Part shown: piece by piece, positions 1 through 8,861 of the stretch | How the letters are laid out: each line of letters begins with the position of its first letter | Numbering within the stretch: the first letter of the stretch is position 1 | From: Neptunitalea lumnitzerae | GTDB taxonomy: Bacteria; Bacteroidota; Bacteroidia; Flavobacteriales; Flavobacteriaceae | DNA: 64,000 bases | Assembly (NCBI RefSeq): GCF_027924185.1 | Contig: NZ_BRVO01000001.1 | Span: 868,001-932,000 of the forward strand | Direction of reading: 5' to 3' | The notes under the pieces: model-generated | Databases searched by the model: none | Told to the model about the DNA's origin: nothing | The model's input: only the letters and a program-made list of their open reading frames with translations | Position numbers and translations under genes: made by a program

Positions 1-674
1 CTAAGAATGAAAGCATGGAGGGTAAATCTGTGGTTATTTCTGGGTCTGGTAATGTGGCGCAATATGCTGCTGAGAAAGTGTTGCATTTAGGAGGTAAAGT
101 ACTAACGTTATCTGATTCTTCTGGGTATATTTATGATAAAGATGGTGTAGATGCTGAAAAGTTAGCATTTGTTATGGATCTTAAAAATAACAAGAGAGGA
201 AGAATTTCTGAATACGTTGAGAAATACAGTAGTGCAGAATTTTTTGAAGGTGAGACTCCTTGGGGTGTTGCTTGTGATGTAGCTTTACCATGTGCCACTC
301 AGAATGAGTTGAGCGGTGAAGATGCTGAAAAATTATTAGGTAATGGATGTATTTGTGTGGCAGAAGGGGCTAATATGCCTTGTATGCCTGAGGCAGTACA
401 CAAATTCCATGAAGCTAAAATATTGTTTGCACCAGGTAAAGCGTCTAATGCTGGTGGTGTAGCAACTTCTGGTTTAGAAATGTCTCAAAACTCTTTACGT
501 ATTAGTTGGACAAGAGAAGAGGTAGATAATAAGTTGAAAGATATTATGAAAAACATTCATGATAACTGTGTTGCTTATGGTACCGAAGATGGATATACAA
601 ATTACGTTAAAGGAGCTAATATTGCCGGCTTTGTTAAGGTAGCAGATGCTATGTTAGCGCAAGGGGTAGTATAA
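1..674 (+). CDS. gdhA: Glutamate dehydrogenase, C-terminal part (5' end outside window)
   Basis: This is the C-terminal NAD(P)-binding half of a hexameric bacterial glutamate dehydrogenase, which interconverts 2-oxoglutarate plus ammonia and glutamate in the cytoplasm. The reading frame is open from the left edge, so the gene is cut by the window and the first visible Met is internal. The Rossmann signature VVISGSGNVAQY lies at the start, and CDVALPCATQNEL, VAEGANMPC and GKASNAGGVATSG are typical of the family's cofactor domain. The catalytic lysine domain is not in view. Cofactor preference cannot be read; NADP is usual for this subfamily. A hairpin terminator follows the stop. Confidence 0.95.
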   Translation, partial: KNESMEGKSVVISGSGNVAQYAAEKVLHLGGKVLTLSDSSGYIYDKDGVDAEKLAFVMDLKNNKRGRISEYVEKYSSAEFFEGETPWGVACDVALPCATQNELSGEDAEKLLGNGCICVAEGANMPCMPEAVHKFHEAKILFAPGKASNAGGVATSGLEMSQNSLRISWTREEVDNKLKDIMKNIHDNCVAYGTEDGYTNYVKGANIAGFVKVADAMLAQGVV

Positions 675-693
675 GTTTTTTTGAAGTGTATAT

Positions 694-719
694 AAAAAGG
701 AGGCATTTGCCTCCTTTTT
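694..719. terminator. Bidirectional intrinsic terminator
   Basis: An 11-bp perfect stem (aaaaaggaggc / gcctccttttt) with a 4-base loop is flanked by A and T runs. It sits between the convergent gdhA and HMA-lipoprotein genes, so it can serve both strands. Confidence 0.85.
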
Positions 720-739
720 TATTATATAGTTTTGTGTTT

Positions 740-1222
740 TTAAGTAGTTTTTTTAGCGCAACAATCCATTTTAGCTTTACCGTTACAGCCGGCTGCTTTA
801 GTTTTAGCTGTGCAATTTTCTTTTTTTTCTGCCGTACAGCCTTTGCTACAATCAGCTGTGCAAGTATGAGCTTTTTCGTCAGTTTTAGCCATGTTGTATA
901 CCTTGTAGGTATGGCCGTCTCCAATAGTAGTTACGGTAGTGGCAATGGCTTCTAAAGATAGTTTAGTGCTGTCAAATGCTACAGATGCTTTTTTATTTTC
1001 AAAGTCTACCTTGGCTTGTTGTACACCATCTAATTCATTTAATTGTTTTTCAATAGTAGCTGCGCAACCTACGGCACAGGTCATACCATCTATATTAAAT
1101 TCTGTGTTAGAAATATTAGCGGCTGCAACTTCTGTTTTAGCAGCTTGTTCTTTTGTTGCTGTATTGCACGAAACCGTAAGAAGTATGCACGCAACGCTAA
1201 CGTAATAAAATATTTTTTTCAT
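740..1222 (-). CDS. HMA-domain lipoprotein with cysteine-rich tail
   Basis: Predicted 160-residue lipoprotein that probably binds soft metal ions such as copper in the periplasm or on the outer membrane. The start chosen is the ATG that opens a signal sequence ending in the lipobox TVSC (MKKIFYYVSVACILL...); a longer in-frame version has no signal. The heavy-metal-associated domain follows, with GMTCAVGC, a C-x3-C variant in place of the usual C-x2-C that I associate with Bacteroidota homologs. After it comes a Lys-rich tail with seven cysteines in about 35 residues. The gene stands alone. Metal specificity is inference. Confidence 0.85.
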   Translation of the reverse strand: MKKIFYYVSVACILLTVSCNTATKEQAAKTEVAAANISNTEFNIDGMTCAVGCAATIEKQLNELDGVQQAKVDFENKKASVAFDSTKLSLEAIATTVTTIGDGHTYKVYNMAKTDEKAHTCTADCSKGCTAEKKENCTAKTKAAGCNGKAKMDCCAKKTT

Positions 1223-1283
1223 GAGATATCTTTTATGCAATAAAAATACTCTTTTTCTTGAAAAAATATTCACTATTGTATAT

Positions 1284-1316
1284 AAAAAAGGGATGTACAT
1301 AGTACACCCCTTTTTT
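1284..1316 (-). terminator. Terminator of the M16 peptidase operon
   Basis: Stem aaaaaagggatgtac / gtacaccccttttttt, with one mismatch, lies between the M16 stop and the HMA gene. Its T runs on either side let it work leftward after the M16 genes. Confidence 0.65.
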
Positions 1317-1339
1317 CAAATATTATTTTGATTGGCTAA

Positions 1340-3415
1340 TTATTCAAAATCAGCATCGGTAACGCCTTCGTTTATTTGAAGCTCTTGAATAGTAAAAACA
1401 ACTTCTTGCGGACCAACAACTTGCTTAAATGAAAGTGGTATTTTAACACCATCATATTCTTTGTAGTCAGAAAATGTAGTGATAACATTATATGTTTGTC
1501 CGTTAGCTTCTATAGTTTTAACTTTTGATATTTTTAGATGAGAAGTTGTGGCATAGTATAGTTTTTCTGTGTCATTAGTTTTAATCACATACATGTCTTT
1601 GCCATCAACAGTTTCAATACCTGTTAATTCTATATTTGGGTTTTCAAGAAGAACTAATTCAGTAAATGTGGTAGCTTCAGCTTTTTCTTCTTTAAGTTCT
1701 TCAGCTGTCAATTCTTTCTTTTGACCTTGTTGAAGAACATAACCGGTATCTTTACCTATTACCTGTTTTTGTACTACATTACCTCCTAATATTAAGGCTT
1801 GGTAAGCTCTTCCGTCTTTGGTTTTCTTAGCTTCCATGTTTAGCGTCATACCTTGTGTTTCGGCTATGCCTTTCATACTTAAGGTTTTCACGTTGTTAAC
1901 GTTCTCCATGCCTCCAATAGCTTCAATATAATCCATTAAAACAGTTTTAGCTGTTACTCCTTCAGGAATTGGTTTTGAGAACACAGGGCGCTCAATTTTA
2001 TTACCATATTTATCAAAATAGAACACAGGAAGTTTTTTACCTTCAAAATCAATATTTTCTAATTTGTGTAAAACTTCGCTTCCTTTACCTACAATAACAA
2101 TTTTTAAATTTCTGTATGGGAAATATTTTTCAGCAACACGTTTTACATCTTCTTTAGTAACTGCATTAATTCTGCTAATAAATGTTTCGTAGTAATTCTC
2201 TGGTAAATTTTTTGTTTTAATATTGAGAGCGTAACGCGCAATAGTTTGTGGGTCTTCAGTTGCCATAATAAAGTTACCTAGGTATTTTGCTTTCGCATTT
2301 GCAAGGTCTTTATCATCAACAAACTCGGTTCTTATACGCTTAATCTCTTTTAATGTTTCTACAACAGCGCTATCTGTAACGGCGTTTCTAATTTTAGTAG
2401 AAGCTCTAAATTCACCATTAGAATATTGGTCTGCTGAGGTGCTAGTACGTGCGCCATAGGTGTATCCGTGCTCTTCACGTAGGTTCATGTTAAGGTAACT
2501 ACCAAAGGCTCCTCCTAAAATGTAGTTAGCAACCAAAACAGCAGGGTAATCTTCGTCTGCCATTTTTAAGTCAATAGGGCTTACTACTTTTAGTTCAGAC
2601 TGCACAGCATTAGGCATGTCTACAAAATTTATTTGGGTATACTGTATTGGGTTTGCTTTTGGCACTGTTACGTTAGGTGCTTTAGCTGATAACCATTTAC
2701 CAAAATATTTTTTAATAATTTTTTTAGCATCTTTAGTTTTAAAATCACCCGTAACTACCATGTATGCATTTTGAGGCACAAAGTATGTTTTGTAGTAATT
2801 TTTTACGTCTGCTAAAGTAACTTTGTTTACGGTTTCTTCAGTGGTAAATTCACCATAAGGGTGGTTAGCGCCGTAAAGTAAAACATCAGTAACTCTAGAT
2901 GATACTGCAGCAGCACTGCTTTCGCCAGTTTTTAAACCTTCAATAAGTTTTTTGCGCTCTTTTTCTAATTCTTCCTCGGTAAAGTTAGGGTTAATAGCAG
3001 CATCTGCCATTAATTCTGCAACTCTATCAAAATACTTAGAAAGAGATCTTGCGTAACCTCCTTCGTCATTTAAAGAAATACTAGCGCCTAAGAAGTCTAC
3101 TTCTTCATTATAAGTGTCTTTAGGTATGTTGGTAGAACCGTTACCTAATAGCGAAGATGTTAAGCTAGCAACCCCAGCTTTTTCTCCTTGCGTATGCGGT
3201 GTGTTGTCTATTTGTAAACTAATAGAAACTCTAGGTAGTTTATGGTTTTCTACTATTAAAACAGTTAGGCCATTGCTAAGTGTTACGGTTTCAGGAGCTC
3301 CTAAGTTAATTGTAGGTGTTGGTCCTGGCTCGGGCATTTGTGAGCGATCTATCTGCGCTTTAGCGCTTATTGTTGTAAGTATAATTGCTATGATAACAGT
3401 GAGTGTTTTTCTCAT
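1340..3415 (-). CDS. M16 family peptidase, non-catalytic partner
   Basis: Secreted insulinase-like (M16) protein of 691 residues. A signal peptide ends near AKAQ; two M16 halves follow (about 40-230 and 240-440) with landmarks such as NAYMVVTGDF and LREEHGYTYGARTS. The HxxEH zinc motif is missing where it is expected: the segment around LTSSLLGNGSTN has no such histidines. It should therefore be the inactive subunit that completes the clamshell with the active gene 18 bases upstream. About 200 C-terminal residues form an extra domain of beta-rich look, a feature of Bacteroidota homologs whose role I do not know. The two genes form one operon. Confidence 0.9.
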   Translation of the reverse strand: MRKTLTVIIAIILTTISAKAQIDRSQMPEPGPTPTINLGAPETVTLSNGLTVLIVENHKLPRVSISLQIDNTPHTQGEKAGVASLTSSLLGNGSTNIPKDTYNEEVDFLGASISLNDEGGYARSLSKYFDRVAELMADAAINPNFTEEELEKERKKLIEGLKTGESSAAAVSSRVTDVLLYGANHPYGEFTTEETVNKVTLADVKNYYKTYFVPQNAYMVVTGDFKTKDAKKIIKKYFGKWLSAKAPNVTVPKANPIQYTQINFVDMPNAVQSELKVVSPIDLKMADEDYPAVLVANYILGGAFGSYLNMNLREEHGYTYGARTSTSADQYSNGEFRASTKIRNAVTDSAVVETLKEIKRIRTEFVDDKDLANAKAKYLGNFIMATEDPQTIARYALNIKTKNLPENYYETFISRINAVTKEDVKRVAEKYFPYRNLKIVIVGKGSEVLHKLENIDFEGKKLPVFYFDKYGNKIERPVFSKPIPEGVTAKTVLMDYIEAIGGMENVNNVKTLSMKGIAETQGMTLNMEAKKTKDGRAYQALILGGNVVQKQVIGKDTGYVLQQGQKKELTAEELKEEKAEATTFTELVLLENPNIELTGIETVDGKDMYVIKTNDTEKLYYATTSHLKISKVKTIEANGQTYNVITTFSDYKEYDGVKIPLSFKQVVGPQEVVFTIQELQINEGVTDADFE

Positions 3416-3433
3416 TTTATTCTATATTTTTAA

Positions 3434-4759
3434 TTACTGAGCAGGTTCAGCTAAATAATCTAGTTCTAAACGTTGGTTTGATTGAAGGTATTCATTAGCT
3501 ACACGTTTAATGTCTTCACGTGTAATAGATCTGTAAATCTCAATTTCTTTATTAATTAAAGAAGTGTCTCCGTATAGCATGTAGTATCTTGCCAATGAAT
3601 TAGCAATACCCTGTACGCTAGAATTTGAGTTTACAAATTGGTTTTCAAAATTGTTTCTAAGTTTTTGGTACTCTCTTTCAGAAATCAATTCTGTTTGTAT
3701 TTTATGAATTTCTTCATCCATTGCATCAGTAAGTGTTTTAAGAGATACATCTCCTAAAGGTAATGCGCCAATAATGTAAGTTCCGTAATCTTCCATAGAC
3801 CTAGGAAAAGCTAACACTTGTAAAGCAATTTTTTGGTCGTCTACCATTTTCTTATAAAGTCTTGAGCTTTTTCCGCCTGTTAAAAGTTCTGATACATAGT
3901 CTAAAACATAGGCATCTCTAGCGCTCATTTTAGGAGTTCTGTAGGCTAATATTTTTACAGGAATTTGAATGTTAGAGTCGTATTCTGTTGCCTTAATGGT
4001 GTGTGTAATTGGCGTTTCTTCAATAACAGTTCTTTCAGGTTTTGGAGCATTATTAGTGATAGGTCCAAAATAATCTGAAATCATTTTTTTAGTTTCCTCT
4101 GTTTTAAAATCTCCTGCTACCACTAAAACCGCATTGTTAGGGTTGTAGAATTTGTGGTTAAAAGAAACAAACTCTTCTAATTGTGCAGCATCAAGATCTT
4201 CCATACTACCAATAACCGACTCTCCGTAAGGGTGTTTTTCAAAAAGGTGAGGATTAATACCTGTACCGTAAATAATTTTACCGTACGGAGCATTGTCTAT
4301 ACGTTGTCTTTTTTCTTCTTTAACAACTTCGTTTTGCGTATCTACCCCAATTTGGTTAATCACCGGGTGCATCATACGTTCGCTCTCCATCCATAAGCCT
4401 AATTGAAGACTGTTAGACGGAAATGTTTCATAATAATAAGTTCTGTCTTGGGTGGTGTTTGCATTGTTATTACCTCCCTGGGCTGAAACAATATCAAACC
4501 ATTTTCCGCGCTCAATATTTTCGGTTCCTTCAAATAAAAGGTGTTCAAAAAAGTGAGCAAAACCAGTTCTTCCTGCTTCTTCATCCTTAGAACCTACATG
4601 GTACATAACACCTACGGTTACTACTGGTGCTGTGTTGTCTTGTTGTAATATTACGTGTAGGCCATTGTCTAAGTCGTACTCTTCATAGGCTACCTCTTGT
4701 GCAAAAGTTGTACTACCCATTAGTGCTAAAGTGGCTAATGTTAGAAATTTTTTTTTCAT
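3434..4759 (-). CDS. M16 family zinc peptidase, catalytic subunit
   Basis: Secreted zinc-dependent M16 endopeptidase of 441 residues. The inverted zinc motif HFFEH (in GFAHFFEHLLFEG) lies near residue 75 and the downstream acidic ligand region is EVVKEEKRQR. The ATG chosen begins a clear signal peptide (MKKKFLTLATLALMGS..., cleavage near TFAQ); the only in-frame start further upstream is TTG and would add six residues before it. It lies just ahead of the non-catalytic M16 gene and the pair probably forms a heterodimer that degrades peptides in the periplasm. The substrate is unknown. Confidence 0.93.
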   Translation of the reverse strand: MKKKFLTLATLALMGSTTFAQEVAYEEYDLDNGLHVILQQDNTAPVVTVGVMYHVGSKDEEAGRTGFAHFFEHLLFEGTENIERGKWFDIVSAQGGNNNANTTQDRTYYYETFPSNSLQLGLWMESERMMHPVINQIGVDTQNEVVKEEKRQRIDNAPYGKIIYGTGINPHLFEKHPYGESVIGSMEDLDAAQLEEFVSFNHKFYNPNNAVLVVAGDFKTEETKKMISDYFGPITNNAPKPERTVIEETPITHTIKATEYDSNIQIPVKILAYRTPKMSARDAYVLDYVSELLTGGKSSRLYKKMVDDQKIALQVLAFPRSMEDYGTYIIGALPLGDVSLKTLTDAMDEEIHKIQTELISEREYQKLRNNFENQFVNSNSSVQGIANSLARYYMLYGDTSLINKEIEIYRSITREDIKRVANEYLQSNQRLELDYLAEPAQ

Positions 4760-4822
4760 TGTAGATGGTTTTTTCAATGCTAGTTATAAAATAGATTAGT
4801 ATAACTACAGTGTTATTTGTTA

Positions 4823-4830
4823 CAAAAGTA
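4823..4830 (-). promoter_or_regulatory. Candidate -7 element of the M16 operon
   Basis: Reading leftward, TACTTTTG fits the Bacteroidota -7 consensus TAnnTTTG and lies about 64 bases ahead of the M16 start. No clear TTG -33 partner was found. Confidence 0.4.
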
Positions 4831-4956
4831 AGATTGTTATGCTAATTTTAACGTAAAACTCTTAATTAAATGGTAAAATCATCATTTTTAACACTATTTT
4901 ATAACTAGTTAGTTTACAGATAATTAATATCGTGTTAAAGTTTAATTCATAAGATT

Positions 4957-5430
4957 ATGAATACTGGTGAAAAATCAAATTTAAAGTATGGTGTTTTAAC
5001 GGCCTTTTCGTTTATAGTATATTTCATGTTGTTAAAAACAATTGGGTTGTCTGACCATGCATGGTTGCGTTTTTTTAATGCATTTCTGTTAGGTGTAGGA
5101 ATCTATTCTAGTATTAGGAGTGCAAAAAAAATAGGTTCTGGCAATGTTAGGTATTTTAACGGAGTTAAAGACGGATTGGTTACAGGTATTGTGGCTACCT
5201 TGGTATTTGTAGCATTTATGACCTTATATATGTACGGTATAGATACTGATTTTCATAAACGAATTTTAAAACAGTGGTTTGACGAATATACACACGGACC
5301 TATATTGTTACTGTTTTTATTGCTTGTAGAGGGTATTTCTTCTAGTTTTATACTTACTTTGCTGGTAATGCAAAAGGAGAAAACCAACTGGAATTCAAGG
5401 TTTTCAAAAAAAACACATCAAAATGCATAA
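4957..5430 (+). CDS. Small integral membrane protein, DUF4199-like
   Basis: 157-residue protein with about four hydrophobic segments (roughly residues 12-30, 36-52, 72-94 and 115-137). The layout and the GVKDGLVTGIVATL and GPILLLFLLLVEG segments resemble DUF4199 proteins, which are common in Bacteroidota and have no known function; I make that link by appearance only. The final 20 residues are basic and cytoplasmic in look. It is transcribed on its own between the M16 genes and the ribosomal protein operon. Confidence 0.7.
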   Translation: MNTGEKSNLKYGVLTAFSFIVYFMLLKTIGLSDHAWLRFFNAFLLGVGIYSSIRSAKKIGSGNVRYFNGVKDGLVTGIVATLVFVAFMTLYMYGIDTDFHKRILKQWFDEYTHGPILLLFLLLVEGISSSFILTLLVMQKEKTNWNSRFSKKTHQNA

Positions 5431-5434
5431 AGTG

Positions 5435-5465
5435 TTTGTAGTTTAATTAATTAGAATTATATTTG
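5435..5465 (+). promoter_or_regulatory. Promoter of rplU-rpmA
   Basis: TTTG and TATATTTG are separated by 19 bases, an exact fit to the Bacteroidota housekeeping promoter (TTG, N17-23, TAnnTTTG). Transcription should begin about 40 bases ahead of rplU. Confidence 0.75.
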
Positions 5466-5509
5466 CACTCATTTTTTAGTAAATTAATTATAATTTAAAC
5501 GGATACGCT

Positions 5510-6001
5510 ATGTATGCAATTGTAGAGATAGCAGGGCAGCAATTTAAAGTTGCGAAAGACCAAAAGGTATATGTTCACCGTTTGTCTGCTGAAGAAGGTT
5601 CAAACGTTACTTTAGATAACGTACTTTTATTAGACGACGAAGGGAAAGTTACTATTGGCGCCCCGGCTATAGACGGTGCTTCTGTAGAGGCTAAAGTCTT
5701 AAAACATTTAAAAGGAGACAAAGTAATTGTTTTCAAAAAGAAAAGACGTAAAGGTTACAAAGTTAAGAACGGTCACAGACAGTCTTTAACTCAATTAGTA
5801 ATCGAAGGTATTTCAGCTACTGGTGGTAAAAAAGCTGCTAAAGTTGAAAAGAAAGAAGAAGCTCCTAAAGCTGAAGTTGCTGCAGATACTACTGATTTAA
5901 GTAAGTTAACTGTTGCTGATTTAAAGCAAATGGCTAAGGACAAAGGAATTGAAGGTTATTCTTCAATGAAGAAAGCTGAATTAATTGAAGCGTTAAGCTA
6001 A
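5510..6001 (+). CDS. rplU: 50S ribosomal protein L21 with C-terminal helical extension
   Basis: Large-subunit ribosomal protein L21, which binds 23S rRNA. Residues 1-103 are standard L21 (MYAIVEIAGQQFKV start, KKRRKGYKVKNGHRQ rRNA-binding stretch). The protein runs to 163 residues against about 103 in E. coli. The extra part is a Lys/Ala/Glu linker followed by a compact SAP/Rho-N-like helical motif at about 130-163 (LTVADLKQMAKDKGI...KKAELIEAL). Such tails are seen in other Bacteroidota; their role is not established. It is followed by rpmA after 26 bases. Confidence 0.97.
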   Translation: MYAIVEIAGQQFKVAKDQKVYVHRLSAEEGSNVTLDNVLLLDDEGKVTIGAPAIDGASVEAKVLKHLKGDKVIVFKKKRRKGYKVKNGHRQSLTQLVIEGISATGGKKAAKVEKKEEAPKAEVAADTTDLSKLTVADLKQMAKDKGIEGYSSMKKAELIEALS

Positions 6002-6027
6002 GTTTAACCCATAAAAAATAGTAAGAC

Positions 6028-6288
6028 ATGGCTCACAAGAAAGGTGTCGGTAGTTCGAAGAACGGTAGAGAATCAGAATCGAAACGATTAGGAGTTAAGA
6101 TTTTTGGTGGACAGGCTGCTATTGCTGGAAACATTATTGTTCGTCAGCGTGGTACATCTCATAACCCAGGTGAAAATGTTTACATGGGAAAAGATCACAC
6201 ATTACATGCACAAGTTGATGGTGTTGTGAAATTTGAGAAGAAAAGAAATAATAAATCTTATGTTTCTATTGTTCCTTTCGAGGCGTAA
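6028..6288 (+). CDS. rpmA: 50S ribosomal protein L27
   Basis: Ribosomal protein L27 (86 residues), whose N-terminus reaches the peptidyl transferase centre. The sequence begins [22 protein letters not shown], the unprocessed form without the extra N-terminal leader seen in Firmicutes, and contains [10 protein letters not shown] and [14 protein letters not shown]. It is the second gene of the rplU operon, and a strong terminator follows. Confidence 0.98.
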   Translation: MAHKKGVGSSKNGRESESKRLGVKIFGGQAAIAGNIIVRQRGTSHNPGENVYMGKDHTLHAQVDGVVKFEKKRNNKSYVSIVPFEA

Positions 6289-6311
6289 TTAGAACCGAAG
6301 ATTTTAAGTAT

Positions 6312-6348
6312 AAAAAGGGCGTATAGTTTTAAACTATACGCCCTTTTT
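6312..6348 (+). terminator. Strong terminator after rpmA
   Basis: A near-perfect 18-bp palindrome (aaaaagggcgtatagttt and its complement) ending in a T run begins about 24 bases after the rpmA stop. Confidence 0.9.
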
Positions 6349-6484
6349 ATATGTTGTATTTTTACGTAGACTAATTTTATGTAACATATTCTTACGTTCA
6401 ATTTAAGAAATAATTAACATTGTAATTCTAAGTGTTTGCTAAATTGTTGACACTAAAACGAATATCAACTAAAAAAATTATGTT

Positions 6485-7069
6485 ATGAAAAAAGGTCTGG
6501 TATGTGTAATGCTGGCAGGTTCAGTATTGTGTACAAGTTGTTTGGGTTCTTATAGTGCGTTTAACGGGCTAAGAGAATGGAATAGCGGTGTTAGTGATAG
6601 TAAGTTTGTGAATAACTTATTATTTTGGGGCTTATGGATAGTTCCTGTTTATGAGCTTTTTATATTGGGTGATACCATTATTTTTAACACCATTGAATTT
6701 TGGTCTGGCTCTAACCCTGTAGCAATGGAAGAGGGTGAGGTAGAAACTCAAATAGTGCGTCATGAAGGAAATAAGATTAAAATGACGGCTACTCAGAACA
6801 AACTAGTTGTAGAGGTATTAAAAGGGCCTAAAAAAGGGAGTAGACTAGATATGGTTTACAACCCTGAAACACAAACTTGGAGCGCTGTTAAGCCTAATGG
6901 AGAAGTTATTGAATTGGCTTCTTATAAAGATGGTTTCTTTTTAGTGCATTTGCCTAATGGTTCTAATGTTGCTATAGACCCTAACAAGCCTGTTGAAGAG
7001 GGTATGGCGCTACTAAATCATAAAATTGAAGCTATTGAAGAGCGTACGTATTTAGCTTCTAATGAATAA
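6485..7069 (+). CDS. DUF3332 family lipoprotein
   Basis: 194-residue protein matching the DUF3332 pattern: a signal sequence with lipobox LCTSC, then SYSAFNGLREWN and a hydrophobic stretch FVNNLLFWGLWIVPVYELFILGD typical of the family. The C-terminal 110 residues are a soluble beta-rich region. Members are envelope lipoproteins of unknown function found across Bacteroidota and some Proteobacteria. It is a single-gene unit ending in a terminator. Confidence 0.85.
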   Translation: MKKGLVCVMLAGSVLCTSCLGSYSAFNGLREWNSGVSDSKFVNNLLFWGLWIVPVYELFILGDTIIFNTIEFWSGSNPVAMEEGEVETQIVRHEGNKIKMTATQNKLVVEVLKGPKKGSRLDMVYNPETQTWSAVKPNGEVIELASYKDGFFLVHLPNGSNVAIDPNKPVEEGMALLNHKIEAIEERTYLASNE

Positions 7070-7095
7070 TGAAATAACAAAGAAAAGTGTATTAT

Positions 7096-7125
7096 AAAAA
7101 AAAGTCCCTATTTAGGGACTTTTTT
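7096..7125. terminator. Bidirectional terminator
   Basis: Stem aaaaaagtcccta / tagggacttttt between the DUF3332 gene and the convergent nrdA. Confidence 0.85.
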
Positions 7126-7143
7126 ATTGCATATATGTGGTGG

Positions 7144-8838
7144 TTACGATTCGCAACTGCTACAGTTAACTAAGTTGTTAACCATTTCTTTAGATACACT
7201 TTGGCTACGTTGGTAGTAAAGAGTTTTAACACCTAGTTTCCAGGCTTCAATAATTAGCTTGTTTACCTCTTTAATAGGTACTGCTGCTGGTATGTTGATG
7301 TTCAAACTTTGTGATTGATCTACAAATTTCTGGCGTATAGATGCTTGTATTATAATTTCTAACTGACTGATTTCTTTAAAAGTTTTAAATACGTCTTTTT
7401 CAGTTTGGGTAAGCTCTTTTAGTTTTTGTACACTTCCGCCATCAAGCATAATGTCTCTCCAAGTATCTTCATTGTCAATACCTTTTTCTTCTAGTAATTG
7501 TTTCAGGTATTTATTTTTTCTAATAAAGTTACCTTTAGATAATCCTGCCTTGTAATAATTGCTGCTAAAAGGTTCAATACCTGGTGAGGTTTGCCCTAAA
7601 ATAGCAGAAGATGATGTTGTTGGTGCAATAGCAAGGGTTGTGGTGTTTCTTCTTCCGTATCCTTGTAATACTTCTGGCTCACCGTAAATTCTTGCTAACT
7701 CTTCACTCGCTTTATCTGCTTTTGCTTGAATATGCTGAAAAATTTCAGTGGTCTTCATTTTTGCTTGCATGCTTTCAAAAGGAATCATGTTTTTCTGCAG
7801 GTACGAGTGCCAGCCTAAAACTCCTAGTCCTAACGCACGGTGTCTCTTAGCAAATTTGTTAGCAGAAGCTAAGTAGTGGTTATCTTCTGTTTTTACAATA
7901 AACTCTTGTAATACGGCGTCTAAGAAATAAATAGCAAGTTTTACTGCTTCGGTATCTTTCCATTCGTCATACAGTTCTAAGTTCATTGATGATAAACAGC
8001 AAATGAAAGATTCATCTATAGAAGAAGGTAGCATAATTTCCGAACACAGGTTACTAGCGTTTACTTGCATTCCTTTGTCTTTATAAACTTGAGGCTTGTT
8101 TCTGTTTACATTATCTGTAAAGAAGATATATGGTAAACCTTTTTGTTGGCGACTTTCTAATACTTTAGCCCAAACTTTACGTTTGTCCATATCGCCATCA
8201 ATCATTTCTTGCATCCAGTAATCGGAAACACAAACTCCGTAAAATAAGTTTTGAATAGGGTTACCTATATCTTTAATTTTTAAGAACTCCTCAATATCCG
8301 GGTGGTCTATATCTAAATAAGTAGCAAAAGCACCACGTCTTACACCTCCTTGAGAAATAGTATCCATAGCGGTATCAAACAGTTTCATAAAACTAACGGC
8401 TCCACTACTTTTACCATTATCGGTAACTGCACTACCTCTAGCTCTTAACGACCCAAAATAGCCTGAGGTACCCCCTCCAATTTTGGTTTGCATAATAACT
8501 TCTCCAAGTTTATGCGTTATCCCTTCAATATGGTCTGGTATATGTACGTTAAAACAAGAAATAGGTAAACCACGTTCGGTACCCATGTTGGCCCAAATAG
8601 GAGAACTTAAGCTCATCCATCCGCGCTCAATCATTTCTTGAAATGATTCTTTTAATTCTGGTTTGTATAATCTTTTAGCAGCTGCCGTAGTAATACGGTC
8701 TATTGCCCCCTCTACAGTTTCTCCTTTTAAAAGGTAACCTCTGTTTAATATTTGCTCGCTCTCTTCATTTTTCCACCAAAGTTTTTTTCTTAGGGTGGTA
8801 TCTGTTTCGTTGGTAAGTGGCAGTTCTTTTGTAAACAT
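7144..8838 (-). CDS. nrdA: Ribonucleoside-diphosphate reductase, catalytic alpha subunit (no ATP-cone)
   Basis: Catalytic subunit of class I ribonucleotide reductase, which makes deoxynucleotides for DNA synthesis. At 564 residues it lacks the N-terminal ATP-cone (overall activity site) of E. coli NrdA and is among the shortest class I alphas. Visible residues: redox Cys95 (SCFNVH), the NxCxE active-site motif at 263-267 (NLCSE), partner cysteine at 280/281 (FICCLSS), the radical-transfer Tyr pair in TLYYQRSQ, and a C-terminal CSSC shuttle pair in place of the E. coli C-x4-C. It follows nrdB by 23 bases. Length and context match the class Id group known from Flavobacterium johnsoniae. Confidence 0.96.
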   Translation of the reverse strand: MFTKELPLTNETDTTLRKKLWWKNEESEQILNRGYLLKGETVEGAIDRITTAAAKRLYKPELKESFQEMIERGWMSLSSPIWANMGTERGLPISCFNVHIPDHIEGITHKLGEVIMQTKIGGGTSGYFGSLRARGSAVTDNGKSSGAVSFMKLFDTAMDTISQGGVRRGAFATYLDIDHPDIEEFLKIKDIGNPIQNLFYGVCVSDYWMQEMIDGDMDKRKVWAKVLESRQQKGLPYIFFTDNVNRNKPQVYKDKGMQVNASNLCSEIMLPSSIDESFICCLSSMNLELYDEWKDTEAVKLAIYFLDAVLQEFIVKTEDNHYLASANKFAKRHRALGLGVLGWHSYLQKNMIPFESMQAKMKTTEIFQHIQAKADKASEELARIYGEPEVLQGYGRRNTTTLAIAPTTSSSAILGQTSPGIEPFSSNYYKAGLSKGNFIRKNKYLKQLLEEKGIDNEDTWRDIMLDGGSVQKLKELTQTEKDVFKTFKEISQLEIIIQASIRQKFVDQSQSLNINIPAAVPIKEVNKLIIEAWKLGVKTLYYQRSQSVSKEMVNNLVNCSSCES

Positions 8839-8861
8839 GTTTTTATTTAAGTTTTGGGGAA

